A stretch of DNA of 45,099 nt. Source: Bryobacterales bacterium. GTDB lineage: Bacteria > Acidobacteriota > Terriglobia > Bryobacterales > Bryobacteraceae. The stretch is taken from the NCBI GenBank assembly GCA_016789745.1, contig JAEUQF010000088.1:1-45099 (forward strand), in the 5' to 3' direction. Below the pieces are notes generated by a model. The model made no database searches and was not told the DNA's origin. It saw only the letters and a program-made list of their open reading frames with translations. Below, piece by piece: positions 1 through 7,892 of the stretch. The position numbers were made by a program, and so were the translations under genes. How positions within the stretch are numbered: position 1 is the stretch's first letter; each line of letters begins with the position of its first letter.

Positions 1-1
1 C

Positions 2-751
2 GAGCCGGACGGCAGCCTGCCGTTGCTGACGCCGATGAGCGAGGTGGCCGGGCGCATGTCCGTGCAGGTGGGCGCGCAGTATCTGGAAGCGCCCAACGGT
101 GGCCGCGGCATTCTGCTGGGCGGCATTCCGGGCGTCGCACCTGCGAACGTCGTCATCATCGGTGGCGGTGTGGTGGGCCATAATGCCGCCAAGATCGCCA
201 CGGGCCTGGGCGCCGATGTGACCATCATCGACCGCAGCCTGAAGCGTCTGCGCGAGATTGACGACATCTTCAACGGTCACGTCATGACGCTGGCGTCGAA
301 TTCGTACACCATTGCCGATGCGGTGCGCAATGCGGATCTGGTGGTGGGTGCCGTGCTGGTGCCTGGTGCCGCCGCGCCTCGCCTGGTGACACGCGACATG
401 ATCCGCTCCATGCGCAAAGGCTCGGTGATTGTGGATGTCGCCATCGACCAGGGCGGCTGCTTTGAAACGGCTAAGCCCACCACGCACTCTGACCCCACGT
501 ACGTAGTCGATGACGTGGTGCACTACTGCGTGTCGAACATGCCGGCCGCCGTGCCGCACACCTCTACCTTCGGCCTGACCAACGCGACATTCCCCTACCT
601 CATGCAGATCGCCAACAAAGGTCTGGAAGAGGCGTGTTCGCTGGATAAAGGCATCTGTGAAGGGGTCAACACCTACCGCGGAGAACTGGTGTACGCCGCC
701 ATCGCCGAATCGCAGGGACGCAAGGCACGCGAATTAGCTACGGTCCTGTAA
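2..751 (+). CDS. ald: Alanine dehydrogenase, C-terminal part (5' end outside window)
   Basis: NAD-dependent alanine dehydrogenase converts L-alanine reversibly to pyruvate and ammonia in the cytoplasm. The window starts inside the gene; the open frame is continuous from base 2, so about 249 residues of a family that is usually near 370 long are visible. The visible part holds the Rossmann nucleotide-binding core ([17 protein letters not shown]), the [10 protein letters not shown] segment and the [15 protein letters not shown] loop. It also has the [10 protein letters not shown] motif, whose Asp is the conserved catalytic residue, and the C-terminal [14 protein letters not shown] stretch. All are hallmarks of Ald rather than transhydrogenase alpha subunits. 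It converges on the PQQ dehydrogenase gene with seven bases between the two stop codons. The identification is firm; the true start is not visible. Confidence 0.95.
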   Translation, partial: EPDGSLPLLTPMSEVAGRMSVQVGAQYLEAPNGGRGILLGGIPGVAPANVVIIGGGVVGHNAAKIATGLGADVTIIDRSLKRLREIDDIFNGHVMTLASNSYTIADAVRNADLVVGAVLVPGAAAPRLVTRDMIRSMRKGSVIVDVAIDQGGCFETAKPTTHSDPTYVVDDVVHYCVSNMPAAVPHTSTFGLTNATFPYLMQIANKGLEEACSLDKGICEGVNTYRGELVYAAIAESQGRKARELATVL

Positions 752-758
752 GCTCGTC

Positions 759-2372
759 TTACGGCAGAGCGAAAACGAATAGGGCGCTTCCGGCGGGCAT
801 CGCCACCATTTGTTTGCCTTTCACGGAATAGGTGACGGCGGAGGCAGACATCTCGCCGCCTAGATTCATGCGCCATAGCTCTCTTCCGGACTCGGCGTCC
901 AGCGCATGGAAGAACGCCTCCATATCCGGCCGGTCGCGCGTGATCCAACCACCGCTGGCGGCGAATACCAGGCCGCCGGCGGTGGAGAGCACGCCGCTCC
1001 ACGGTTTCGTATGCGTCTTGAACTCCCAAACCTTGTCGCCCGTTTTAGGGTTCAGCGCGCGAATGGCGCCATAGCCCGGCTCATCTTCCAGGTCGATCTT
1101 CGGCACACTGCCGATGTAGCGGTTGCCCGGAATATACTCCGCCGCGCCTTTGCGGTACAGCCCCTTGTTCTCCCACACGGTCAAGTAGAACAGTCCGGTG
1201 CCGGGGTGATAGGAAGGCGAATACCAGTTGGTTGCGCCTTGCACGCCGGGGTATATGGTTACGCCTTCTTCACTCGGGTCGATACCGGGCTTGCGGATCG
1301 GGCGGCCCTTGTCGTCCAAACCATCGGCCCAAGTCTGTGTCGCGAAGGGCTTGCCATGCAGGAACTGGCCGGTGGTCCGATCCAACACGTAATAGAAGCC
1401 GCCGCGATGTGCCCAATAAATCAGCTTGCGCGGCTTGCCCTGCCATTCCGCATCTACCAACACGGGAATCTGCGTCGCATCCCAATCATGCACATCATGC
1501 GGAATGAACTGGAAATGCCACTTCAACTTGCCGGTGTCGGCATCCAGCGCGATGGCGCAATCGCTGTAGAGGTTGTCCCCCTTGCGCGCATCGCCGTTCC
1601 AGTCAGGCGATGGATTGCCCGTTCCCCAGATGATCAGGTTCTGTTCGGCGTCATAGCTGCCGGTCACCCACGTGGGCGCGCCGCCTTGCTTCCACGAATC
1701 GCCGGACCAGGTTTCGTTCCCCTTCTCGCCCGGTCCAGGCACGGTCCAGAAGCGCCAGCGACGCGCGCCGGTCTTCACGTCATAGGCATCCAGAAAGCCG
1801 CGCACGCCATACTCGCCGCCGGCGATACCGACAATCACCATGTCCTTGACGATCAGCGGTGCCACCGTGACGCTGTGTCCCGTCTTCGAATCGGCCACCG
1901 CAACATCCCACAGCACCGCGCCTGTCTTGGCGTTCAGCGCCACCAGGTGCGCATCCACGGTGCCGACGAAGACGCGGTCTCCCAATACCGCCACGCCTCG
2001 ATTCACCTGCCCGCAACAGACGTTGATGCGCGACGGCAAGCTCCGCCGATAGCGCCAGTACGGGCGTCCCGTCACCGCATCCAGCGCCACCACGTTCGAT
2101 GGCGGCTCGCTGATGTACATGACACCGTCCACCACAATCGGCGTGGTTTGGACGCGGTGCGTCATCGCCATCTGGTAAACCCAGCTCACCTTCAGATCCT
2201 TGACGTTGCTCTTGTTGATCTGATCCAGCTTGCTGTGGCGCCAGCCGCGATAGGTGCCGGAATAGGTAAGCCAGTTCTGCGGCTCCGTGTCGGCCTTCAA
2301 CAACCTGTCAAACGTCACCTGCGCCGGCGCATGGAGCGCAACGAACAATAAGGCAAGGCAAAGCGGCGTCAC
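759..2372 (-). CDS. PQQ-dependent (quinoprotein) dehydrogenase, periplasmic
   Basis: A 537-residue secreted quinoprotein that should oxidise an alcohol, sugar or aldehyde and pass electrons to a cytochrome c. A signal peptide ending near APAQ is visible. The eight-bladed propeller repeats show as W/DAxTGxxxW motifs (LDAVTGRPYW, LNAKTGAVLW, LDADTGKLKW, LDAESGRELW). The vicinal Cys119-Cys120 pair typical of PQQ enzymes is present, as are likely metal ligands Glu187 (GGEYGVRG) and Asn253 (GTGNPSPDWNG). Asp296 in PHDVHDWD is the likely catalytic Asp, and a second Asp follows at 298. That D-x-D spacing matches lanthanide-type enzymes, but membrane glucose dehydrogenases show it too. There is no fused heme domain; the cytochrome is the separate upstream gene, which overlaps this one by ATGA. 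The substrate cannot be told from sequence. Confidence 0.9.
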   Translation of the reverse strand: MTPLCLALLFVALHAPAQVTFDRLLKADTEPQNWLTYSGTYRGWRHSKLDQINKSNVKDLKVSWVYQMAMTHRVQTTPIVVDGVMYISEPPSNVVALDAVTGRPYWRYRRSLPSRINVCCGQVNRGVAVLGDRVFVGTVDAHLVALNAKTGAVLWDVAVADSKTGHSVTVAPLIVKDMVIVGIAGGEYGVRGFLDAYDVKTGARRWRFWTVPGPGEKGNETWSGDSWKQGGAPTWVTGSYDAEQNLIIWGTGNPSPDWNGDARKGDNLYSDCAIALDADTGKLKWHFQFIPHDVHDWDATQIPVLVDAEWQGKPRKLIYWAHRGGFYYVLDRTTGQFLHGKPFATQTWADGLDDKGRPIRKPGIDPSEEGVTIYPGVQGATNWYSPSYHPGTGLFYLTVWENKGLYRKGAAEYIPGNRYIGSVPKIDLEDEPGYGAIRALNPKTGDKVWEFKTHTKPWSGVLSTAGGLVFAASGGWITRDRPDMEAFFHALDAESGRELWRMNLGGEMSASAVTYSVKGKQMVAMPAGSALFVFALP

Positions 2373-3145
2373 TTGGAGGCTCCTTCCGTGGATCGGCGCA
2401 GACTGGCCAGATAAGCGACCAGGTGGTTCAGGTCGTCGCCGGCGATCTTGCCGCGATACGACGGCATCACCGACTTGTACTCGATGGTCTGCTTCCGCAG
2501 GTCTCGCTTCGGCAGTGTGGTCAGGCCCTTGCCTGCTTCCAGCAACTGCAGGTAGTGCGTGTCTTCATTCATCACGAAGCCGCGGTGCTCTGCGTTGTTC
2601 TCATGCACCGCATGGGCGATGCGAAACTCGCGCGCCACCTTCGCATTCGGATCGAGAATGGCTTCCCGCAGATGCTCCAGCGAACGTTGCGACCCGATCA
2701 GCGTCAGGTCCGGACCACCGGTTCCGCCTTCGCCACGCACCAGGTGGCAGCCGCCGCAGCGCAGATTGGCGTAGATGCGTGCTCCTTTCGTTGCGTCGCC
2801 GGTGGTGGTCTGGTTCCGCCGCTCACTCAATGTCCGAACATACGCCACGATCTGCCAAACCTGGTCCTCGGAAAAGAAGACGGAAGGCATGGTGGTTCCG
2901 GGAATGCCGTCCGTGATGTTGCGCAGCAGATCCGCGTCTGATGACCCGTGATAGAAGACGCCAGTGGTGAGGTTCGGGCCGCGGCCGCCTTCTCCCGTCA
3001 GCCCGTGGCACTCCGCGCAGTGTCCACGAAAGATCTTCGCCCCGGCCGCGACATCAGCGGGACTCGTGTGCGGGTTCCTGACCTCCCGCGTGGATTGCGC
3101 GCGCGTCGTGAAAACAAGGACGAACAGCAGCAAGCAGGTTCGCAA
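2369..3145 (-). CDS. Diheme cytochrome c, partner of the PQQ dehydrogenase
   Basis: A 258-residue exported cytochrome with two class I heme c domains. The heme motifs are CAECH at residues 43-47 and CGGCH at 130-134. Likely axial Met ligands lie in TTMPSVFF (near 86) and in SVMPSYRGK near the C-terminus. The N-terminus (MRTCLLLFVLVFTTRAQ) is a signal peptide. The start is TTG, supported by a perfect AGGAGG seven bases upstream and by the position of the signal peptide. Its last four bases overlap the start of the PQQ dehydrogenase (ATGA), so the two are translationally coupled. The obvious role is electron acceptor for the quinoprotein in the periplasm, delivering to a terminal oxidase. The family call is sure; the pairing is inferred from the overlap. 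Confidence 0.92.
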   Translation of the reverse strand: MRTCLLLFVLVFTTRAQSTREVRNPHTSPADVAAGAKIFRGHCAECHGLTGEGGRGPNLTTGVFYHGSSDADLLRNITDGIPGTTMPSVFFSEDQVWQIVAYVRTLSERRNQTTTGDATKGARIYANLRCGGCHLVRGEGGTGGPDLTLIGSQRSLEHLREAILDPNAKVAREFRIAHAVHENNAEHRGFVMNEDTHYLQLLEAGKGLTTLPKRDLRKQTIEYKSVMPSYRGKIAGDDLNHLVAYLASLRRSTEGASK

Positions 3146-3152
3146 AGCAGTG

Positions 3153-3158
3153 CCTCCT
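3153..3158 (-). promoter_or_regulatory. Shine-Dalgarno site deciding the TTG start of the cytochrome c gene
   Basis: The minus strand reads AGGAGG, seven bases before the TTG at 3145-3143. It is a full anti-16S complement and the main reason for accepting a TTG start. Confidence 0.8.
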
Positions 3159-3181
3159 CGATCGTGGAGAAAACTCGATGC

Positions 3182-3187
3182 AGTATA
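3182..3187 (-). promoter_or_regulatory. Candidate -10 box for the cytochrome c / PQQ dehydrogenase operon
   Basis: The minus strand reads TATACT (five of six to TATAAT) in the 73-base gap after the deacylase gene. It would start transcription about 30 bases before the TTG start, leaving room for the AGGAGG site. No convincing -35 box is seen at the usual distance. Confidence 0.35.
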
Positions 3188-3218
3188 TCGGAACCTGCTG
3201 CCGTGTGCTCACCCCGGC

Positions 3219-4730
3219 TCAATGCGTGCCGATGCGTTCGCCCCCGCGATACACCGCGTGGATCCCTTTCGGCGCCTGTTCCGGATCATCGTAGGTGGCG
3301 CGGCTGGCTATCGTCGCCGGATCGAACAGCACCAGGTCTGCAAGGTACCCCGGCGCGATCCTCCCGCGGCCCGACAGGCGGAAGCGCTCCGCAGGCTTGC
3401 CCGTGATGCGATACACCGCTTCGGCCATCGTCAGCCAGCCGCGATCGCGCGCCATGTCACCCAACAGGGAAGGGAACGTGCCGTACAGGCGCGGATGCGG
3501 CCGGCCCTTCACATAGAAACCATCGCTGATCACCGTGCATAGCGGATGGGTTAACAGCGCGCGCAAGTTCTCCTCGCTTTGGTTGAAAGAAACGATGCTC
3601 ACCTGGCCTTCTTCTTCCACCAGCAGATCCAGGGCGAACTCACCGGGATCCTTGCCCGCGGCCGCGGCGAGCGTTTCCACATCCTTCCCGACCAGCGGCT
3701 CGTTCTTTGCCGATCCCGTACCGGCGACGAAGATATCGCTCCAGCGTTGCGGCATGGCCGTGCGCATCTCCCGCTGAATCTGCTGACGCTGCGCGACATC
3801 GGTCAACCTTGCCACCATTGCCGCCGCACCTCCGTCCAACGTCCATTGCGGCAACAATTGGGTCATCACTGTGCTACCCGCCAGGTAGGGATAGGAATCG
3901 AACTCCACGTCGATGCCCTGCACTCGCGCCTGCTCTAACAACTCCAACGCCCGCGCCTGCTTGTCCCAATTCCTGCGGCCCACCGTCTGCAGATGCGAAA
4001 TCTGCAAGCGGCAACCCGACTCCTTCGCCAGATCCAACTGCTCCTGAATGGACGCCAGCAGATCATCCGAGTAGCTGCGCATATGCGTCGTGCAGATTTT
4101 GTCCATCCGCGCGGACAAGCGGCAGATCTCCAGAAGTTCTTCCCGCGGTGCGCTCGACCCCGGCGCGTACATGAGGCCCGTGCTCACACCGGTCGCGCCC
4201 TGTTCGAAGCTCTCCCGCAGCAGTCCCAGGGACTGATCCAACTCCGACGCCGTCAACGCGCCCTGCCGCGCGCCGGCCACCGCCGTACGCAGCGTTCCAT
4301 GGCCGACCAGCGATTGCACATGGCAATTCGCCGACCGGCTTTCGGCATCGCGCAGATACGCCTTCGCGTTCTGCCATTCCCAGGCTTCCTCACCACCGCT
4401 CAGAATGGCATTGCTGTAAGCGCGAACCTCCGGCGCCCGCGCACCGCAGGGAAAGGCCGAGAATCCGCAGTTGCCCACCACCTCAGCTGTCACGCCCTGA
4501 TCCGTCTTTGCCGGATGCCGGTGCAGCAGCCGGATATCGGAGTGGCTATGCACATCAATGAAGCCCGGGGCTAGCGCCAGCCCTTGGCTCTCCACCACGC
4601 TGCAGCCGGCTGGAGCGGCGGCATCGGCCGGCAGCAAGGCCTCAATCCGGCCATCCTTCACCATCACCGACCCGTGCACGCCCGCTTTACCGGATCCATC
4701 GAAGATCAATGCGTTTCGAAACAGAAGCAC
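3219..4730 (-). CDS. N-acyl-D-amino-acid deacylase (D-aminoacylase) family amidohydrolase
   Basis: A 503-residue zinc amidohydrolase of the D-aminoacylase family, which removes the acyl group from N-acyl-D-amino acids, often derived from peptidoglycan or aged proteins. The N-terminal beta-sandwich segment (LLFRNALIFDGSG) leads into FIDVHSHSD with the first metal His pair. The family's zinc Cys follows in VVGNCGFS, then STGLMYAPGS, HMRSYSD, ISHLQTVG and the late SDG motif (TVISDGFYVKGRPHPRLYGTF). No signal peptide is evident, so it is probably cytoplasmic. GTG at 4730 is chosen because it begins the conserved domain and has GATAAT ending six bases upstream; a GTG at 4754 would add eight residues. 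It lies upstream of the cytochrome operon with a 73-base gap and diverges from the aldo/keto reductase. Confidence 0.85.
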   Translation of the reverse strand: MLLFRNALIFDGSGKAGVHGSVMVKDGRIEALLPADAAAPAGCSVVESQGLALAPGFIDVHSHSDIRLLHRHPAKTDQGVTAEVVGNCGFSAFPCGARAPEVRAYSNAILSGGEEAWEWQNAKAYLRDAESRSANCHVQSLVGHGTLRTAVAGARQGALTASELDQSLGLLRESFEQGATGVSTGLMYAPGSSAPREELLEICRLSARMDKICTTHMRSYSDDLLASIQEQLDLAKESGCRLQISHLQTVGRRNWDKQARALELLEQARVQGIDVEFDSYPYLAGSTVMTQLLPQWTLDGGAAAMVARLTDVAQRQQIQREMRTAMPQRWSDIFVAGTGSAKNEPLVGKDVETLAAAAGKDPGEFALDLLVEEEGQVSIVSFNQSEENLRALLTHPLCTVISDGFYVKGRPHPRLYGTFPSLLGDMARDRGWLTMAEAVYRITGKPAERFRLSGRGRIAPGYLADLVLFDPATIASRATYDDPEQAPKGIHAVYRGGERIGTH

Positions 4731-4736
4731 GCCGCG

Positions 4737-4742
4737 ATTATC
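4737..4742 (-). promoter_or_regulatory. -10-like box six bases before the deacylase GTG (possible leaderless start)
   Basis: The minus strand reads GATAAT (five of six to TATAAT), then six bases, then GTG at 4730-4728. No Shine-Dalgarno site lies before the GTG. The same spacing is seen at three other starts in this window (7893, 18031, 27070). Confidence 0.35.
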
Positions 4743-4784
4743 GCAGGATAGCACCCGTTTCTGGAATACTGGTCCCTTGCCCGC

Positions 4785-5702
4785 ATGGAACTTCGCAAGC
4801 TAGGCAGTACCCCGTTTGAGGTTAGCCGCATCGCCCTGGGATGCGTCACCTTCGGCCGTGAAATCAGCCAGGACGATTCCTTTCGCCTCATGGACTACGC
4901 CGTGGAGCACGGCATCAATCTGTTTGACACGGCCGAAGCCTACGGCGAAGGCGCGTCGGAGCGAATCGTCGGGGCCTGGCTGCGCGCCACCGGCTCTCGG
5001 GATCGCATCGTCCTCCAGACGAAAGTGACGACGAACTTCTCACCGGCACACGTGCAGGAGGCATTGCAGCGCAGTCTGGAACGATTGCAGTGCGACGCCG
5101 TTGACTTCTACCTCATGCACTCGTTCGATGCGGAACGTCCGCTCGAAGAATCGCTGGCGTCCATGCAGTGGGCCATTGCATCGGGCCTGGCCAAAGCGAT
5201 TGGCTGTAGCAATTTCAACGCGGCGCAACTGCAAAGCGCGGTAGACGTCGCCCGCGACTGCGGACTGGCGCCCATCGAAGTTCTGCAACCCATCTACAAC
5301 CTGGCCGCGCGCGATGCCGAGAAGGATCTGTTTCCGCTATGCGCAGCTAACCGCATCGGCGTTACCAGCTATAGCCCGCTCGGCGCCGGGTTTCTGACCG
5401 GCAAGTACACACCCGATCGGGGCGCCCTGCCGGAGGGATCACGATTCGCCATCAAGCCTGCCCACGCCGACATCTACTTCAACGACGCCAACTTCGAAAT
5501 TGTGGAGAGACTCCGTGCCGCGTCCGCCAAGTCCGGCCACTCCACGGCGGCGTTAGCCATGGGATGGGTGCTGCAATGCCATGCAATCGACAGCGTGCTG
5601 GTGGGGGCTCGCCATACCGGACACATCGACAATGCCATCGCCGCGCTGAAAGCCAGTTCCGAACTAGCCGCGATTGCCAGCGAGGCGCTTCATGCCGCTT
5701 GA
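4785..5702 (+). CDS. Aldo/keto reductase
   Basis: A 305-residue NADPH-type aldo/keto reductase with a (beta/alpha)8 barrel, expected in the cytoplasm. The catalytic tetrad is intact: Asp48 and Tyr53 (FDTAEAYGEGASE), Lys80 (LQTKV) and His112 (YLMHSFD). The NADPH-binding part shows GCSNFNAAQL, ITSYSPLGAGFLTGKY-like sequence and a C-terminal VLVGARHTGHIDNAI phosphate-binding stretch. It begins the plus-strand run that continues with an aminotransferase (11-base overlap) and a second aldo/keto reductase. Such reductases act on sugars or carbonyl compounds, but the substrate cannot be read from the sequence. The start ATG is 54 bases from the divergent GTG of the deacylase, so both promoters must share a very short region. 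Confidence 0.9.
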   Translation: MELRKLGSTPFEVSRIALGCVTFGREISQDDSFRLMDYAVEHGINLFDTAEAYGEGASERIVGAWLRATGSRDRIVLQTKVTTNFSPAHVQEALQRSLERLQCDAVDFYLMHSFDAERPLEESLASMQWAIASGLAKAIGCSNFNAAQLQSAVDVARDCGLAPIEVLQPIYNLAARDAEKDLFPLCAANRIGVTSYSPLGAGFLTGKYTPDRGALPEGSRFAIKPAHADIYFNDANFEIVERLRAASAKSGHSTAALAMGWVLQCHAIDSVLVGARHTGHIDNAIAALKASSELAAIASEALHAA

Positions 5703-6975
5703 CCTGGAACAGAGCCGCCGTTGGTCCGCTCGCGCTGGTAAGGTTGTGCCGGGCCGCGCCCAGACTTTTAGCAAAGGGCCACTCAGTTTTGTTGAAGGCG
5801 CAACACCGGCGTTCGTTCGTCGCGCGCGCGGCGCACAAGTCTGGGATGTCGATGGCAACGAATACATCGACTACATTCTCGGTCTGGGCCCTGTCATCCT
5901 CGGCCACGCGCACCCCGCGGTGAACCGCGCGGTCATGGAACAACTGGAAGACGGGGTGGCGTTCAGCCTGCCGCATCCGCTCGAAGTCGAACTCTCCGAA
6001 CTGCTCTGCGAACTCATTCCTTCCGCTGAGATGGTCCGCTTCGGCAAGAACGGCTCCGATGCAACGTCCGGCGCCATTCGCCTGGCTCGTGCCATCACCG
6101 GCCGCGATAAAGTTGCCCGTTGCGGCTATCACGGCTGGCAGGATTGGTACATCGGCTCCACCAGCCGCAACGCCGGAGTGCCGCAGTGCGTTCGTGACCT
6201 GACCATTCCGTTCCCTTATGCCGATGTGGACGCGCTCCACCGCATTCTCCGGGCCGGCGACGTCGCCTGCGTGGTGATGGAGCCGGTCACCTTCGATGCA
6301 CCACCCGCCGACTACCTGCCGTCGGTGCGCGAACTCTGCACGGCCCACGGCGCCCTGCTGATCTTCGATGAAGTGATCACCGGCTTTCGCCTGCGTTTGG
6401 GTGGCGCACAGTCCTTGTTTCAGGTAACGCCGGATCTGTCCTGTTTCGGAAAGGCTATGGCCAACGGCGTCCCACTTTCGGCCATCGTTGGCAAGGCGGA
6501 GTATATGCGCCGCTTCGAGGAGGTGTTCTTCTCGTTCACCTTTGGGGGCGAGGCTGCCAGCCTGGCCGCGTCGCTTGCTACCATCCGCACTTTGCGATCG
6601 GAGAACGGTATCGAAGCTCTCTGGCGTGCCGGTGAGACGCTGCGGCAGGGTACGCTATCGGCCATTCGCGCCGCAGGATTGGCCGGCACGCTCGATTGCG
6701 CTGGCCTTGCGCCCTGGACCACGTTGCGCTTCCTGGGTGACGCTGCGAACCACTCCCTCCTGCTGCGCTCGCTGTTTCAGCAAGAGTGCGCGAAACGCGG
6801 CGTGCTCACCCATGGCAACCATATGCTCTCCACTGCGCATGAGGATGCCCTCCTCGTACACACCATCACGGCCTACCACCAGATCTTCCCCATCCTTGCC
6901 GACGCCCTCCAATCCGGCGATCCGGCGAGCCGCTTGGAAGGTCCGCCCATGCAGGCCGTCATTCGACAAACCTAA
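5692..6975 (+). CDS. Class III PLP aminotransferase, glutamate-1-semialdehyde-aminomutase-like
   Basis: A 427-residue class III (subgroup II) PLP enzyme related to HemL. The fold is marked by VWDVDGNEYIDYILGLGPVILGH, FGKNGSDATSGAIRLARA, CGYHGWQDWYIG, IFDEVITGFR (Asp226, pyridine nitrogen) and CFGKAMANGVPLSA, where Lys254 should carry PLP. The HGWQDWYIGSTSRNAGVP segment is typical of HemL-like sugar or amine aminotransferases rather than of true tetrapyrrole HemL, which usually has a GGG after the PLP Lys. ATG at 5692 is chosen over an upstream TTG because a GAGG lies just upstream. It overlaps the end of the first aldo/keto reductase by 11 bases. Flanked by two aldo/keto reductases, it probably aminates a carbonyl compound that they make or use; the substrate is unknown. 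Confidence 0.85.
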   Translation: MPLDLEQSRRWSARAGKVVPGRAQTFSKGPLSFVEGATPAFVRRARGAQVWDVDGNEYIDYILGLGPVILGHAHPAVNRAVMEQLEDGVAFSLPHPLEVELSELLCELIPSAEMVRFGKNGSDATSGAIRLARAITGRDKVARCGYHGWQDWYIGSTSRNAGVPQCVRDLTIPFPYADVDALHRILRAGDVACVVMEPVTFDAPPADYLPSVRELCTAHGALLIFDEVITGFRLRLGGAQSLFQVTPDLSCFGKAMANGVPLSAIVGKAEYMRRFEEVFFSFTFGGEAASLAASLATIRTLRSENGIEALWRAGETLRQGTLSAIRAAGLAGTLDCAGLAPWTTLRFLGDAANHSLLLRSLFQQECAKRGVLTHGNHMLSTAHEDALLVHTITAYHQIFPILADALQSGDPASRLEGPPMQAVIRQT

Positions 6976-6978
6976 TCT

Positions 6979-7878
6979 ATGAATACCCGTCCCCTTGGCA
7001 ATACTGGACTGCACGTCTCTGACATCACGCTCGGCACGGTCGAACTCGGGCTCGACTATGGCTTCCGCGGCAGCACTCATTACCAGAAGCCCGATCGCTC
7101 CGCGGCCATCGCGGTGGTCCGGCATGCCGTTGCCAACGGCATCACGCTGCTGGACACCGCGCCGGGCTATGGCGATGCCGAAGAAGTGGTCGGCGCATCC
7201 AACGTCACGGTTCCCATCGCCACCAAGTTCACGCTGCCCGCCGACGCCGCGCAGATTGCCGCCTCCGTCGACCAAAGCCTACGCCGCCTGCGCCGCGACC
7301 ATGTGGAGCTGCTGCAGATCCACAACCCCACCGCCGCTGCCGTGCGCGATCCTGCCTTGGTCGATGCCCTCCAGCGCATCGTCGACACAGGCAAGGTGCG
7401 CTTTGTCGGCGCCAGCGCCTACGACGAAGAGACTGCCCTGGCCATCCTCGACACGCCCATCTACCGTGCCTTACAGGTACCTTTCAATATGCTCGATCGC
7501 AAGATGGAACAGCGCGTATTCCCTCTCGCGCAGGAACGCGGCGTCGCGGTCCTGGTGCGCTCCGTCTTTCTTCGCGGCGTGCTGACCAGCCGCATTGTCG
7601 ATATCCCGGCGCCGCTCGCCCCCCTGCGCAACCGCGTCCTGGCCGCGCTTGGCGACGATCCTGTCGACTCGCTGGCCGCCACAGCTCTGCGCTTCTGCCT
7701 TTGCTTCCCGGCCATCTCGACGCTCATCCTCGGCATCCGCGATATCGACGAACTGAACGTCAACCTTGCCGCGGTCAATCAGGGCATGCTTTCCCCTGAC
7801 GAACTGGCCCGCTGGAGCGCGGTTGCCATCGATGACGATCCGCTGGTCAGCCCGCTCAACTGGCAAGGCCTCATCTAG
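6979..7878 (+). CDS. Second aldo/keto reductase
   Basis: A 299-residue aldo/keto reductase, distinct from the one at 4785 and starting three bases after the aminotransferase stop codon. The tetrad residues are Asp59 and Tyr64 (LLDTAPGYGDAEEVVG), Lys83 (ATKF) and His115 (LLQIHNP). The short SDITLGTVELGLDYGF opening and the CFPAISTLILGIRDIDELNVN end place it with the galactose-dehydrogenase-like or ARA-dehydrogenase-like reductases that act on sugars; this subgroup call is tentative. Tight spacing shows it belongs to one transcription unit with the two genes before it. It is cytoplasmic, with no signal peptide. Confidence 0.88.
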   Translation: MNTRPLGNTGLHVSDITLGTVELGLDYGFRGSTHYQKPDRSAAIAVVRHAVANGITLLDTAPGYGDAEEVVGASNVTVPIATKFTLPADAAQIAASVDQSLRRLRRDHVELLQIHNPTAAAVRDPALVDALQRIVDTGKVRFVGASAYDEETALAILDTPIYRALQVPFNMLDRKMEQRVFPLAQERGVAVLVRSVFLRGVLTSRIVDIPAPLAPLRNRVLAALGDDPVDSLAATALRFCLCFPAISTLILGIRDIDELNVNLAAVNQGMLSPDELARWSAVAIDDDPLVSPLNWQGLI

Positions 7879-7880
7879 CG

Positions 7881-7886
7881 TAAAGT
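7881..7886 (+). promoter_or_regulatory. -10-like box six bases before the DUF1592 gene
   Basis: TAAAGT (four of six to TATAAT) ends six bases before the GTG at 7893, in the 14-base gap after the aldo/keto reductase. There is only a weak ribosome site. It could be a leaderless internal promoter, but this is the weakest of the four examples. Confidence 0.25.
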
Positions 7887-7892
7887 AGAGCC

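Noticed and set aside
746..764. A small hairpin (GTAAG-CTCGT-CTTAC) between the convergent stop codons of ald and the PQQ dehydrogenase
   Set aside because: The five-base stem arises largely because both stops are TAA in mirror positions. It has few GC pairs and no T tract, so it is not called a terminator.
906..2351. A 481-codon plus-strand frame opposite the PQQ dehydrogenase
   Set aside because: The minus strand encodes a clear quinoprotein with all key residues. The plus-strand product is rich in Arg, His and Gly and resembles no family.
5692..6975. Calling the aminotransferase HemL (glutamate-1-semialdehyde aminomutase)
   Set aside because: There are no tetrapyrrole genes nearby, and the region after the PLP lysine (GKAMANG) and the HGWQDWYIG motif fit non-heme relatives better.
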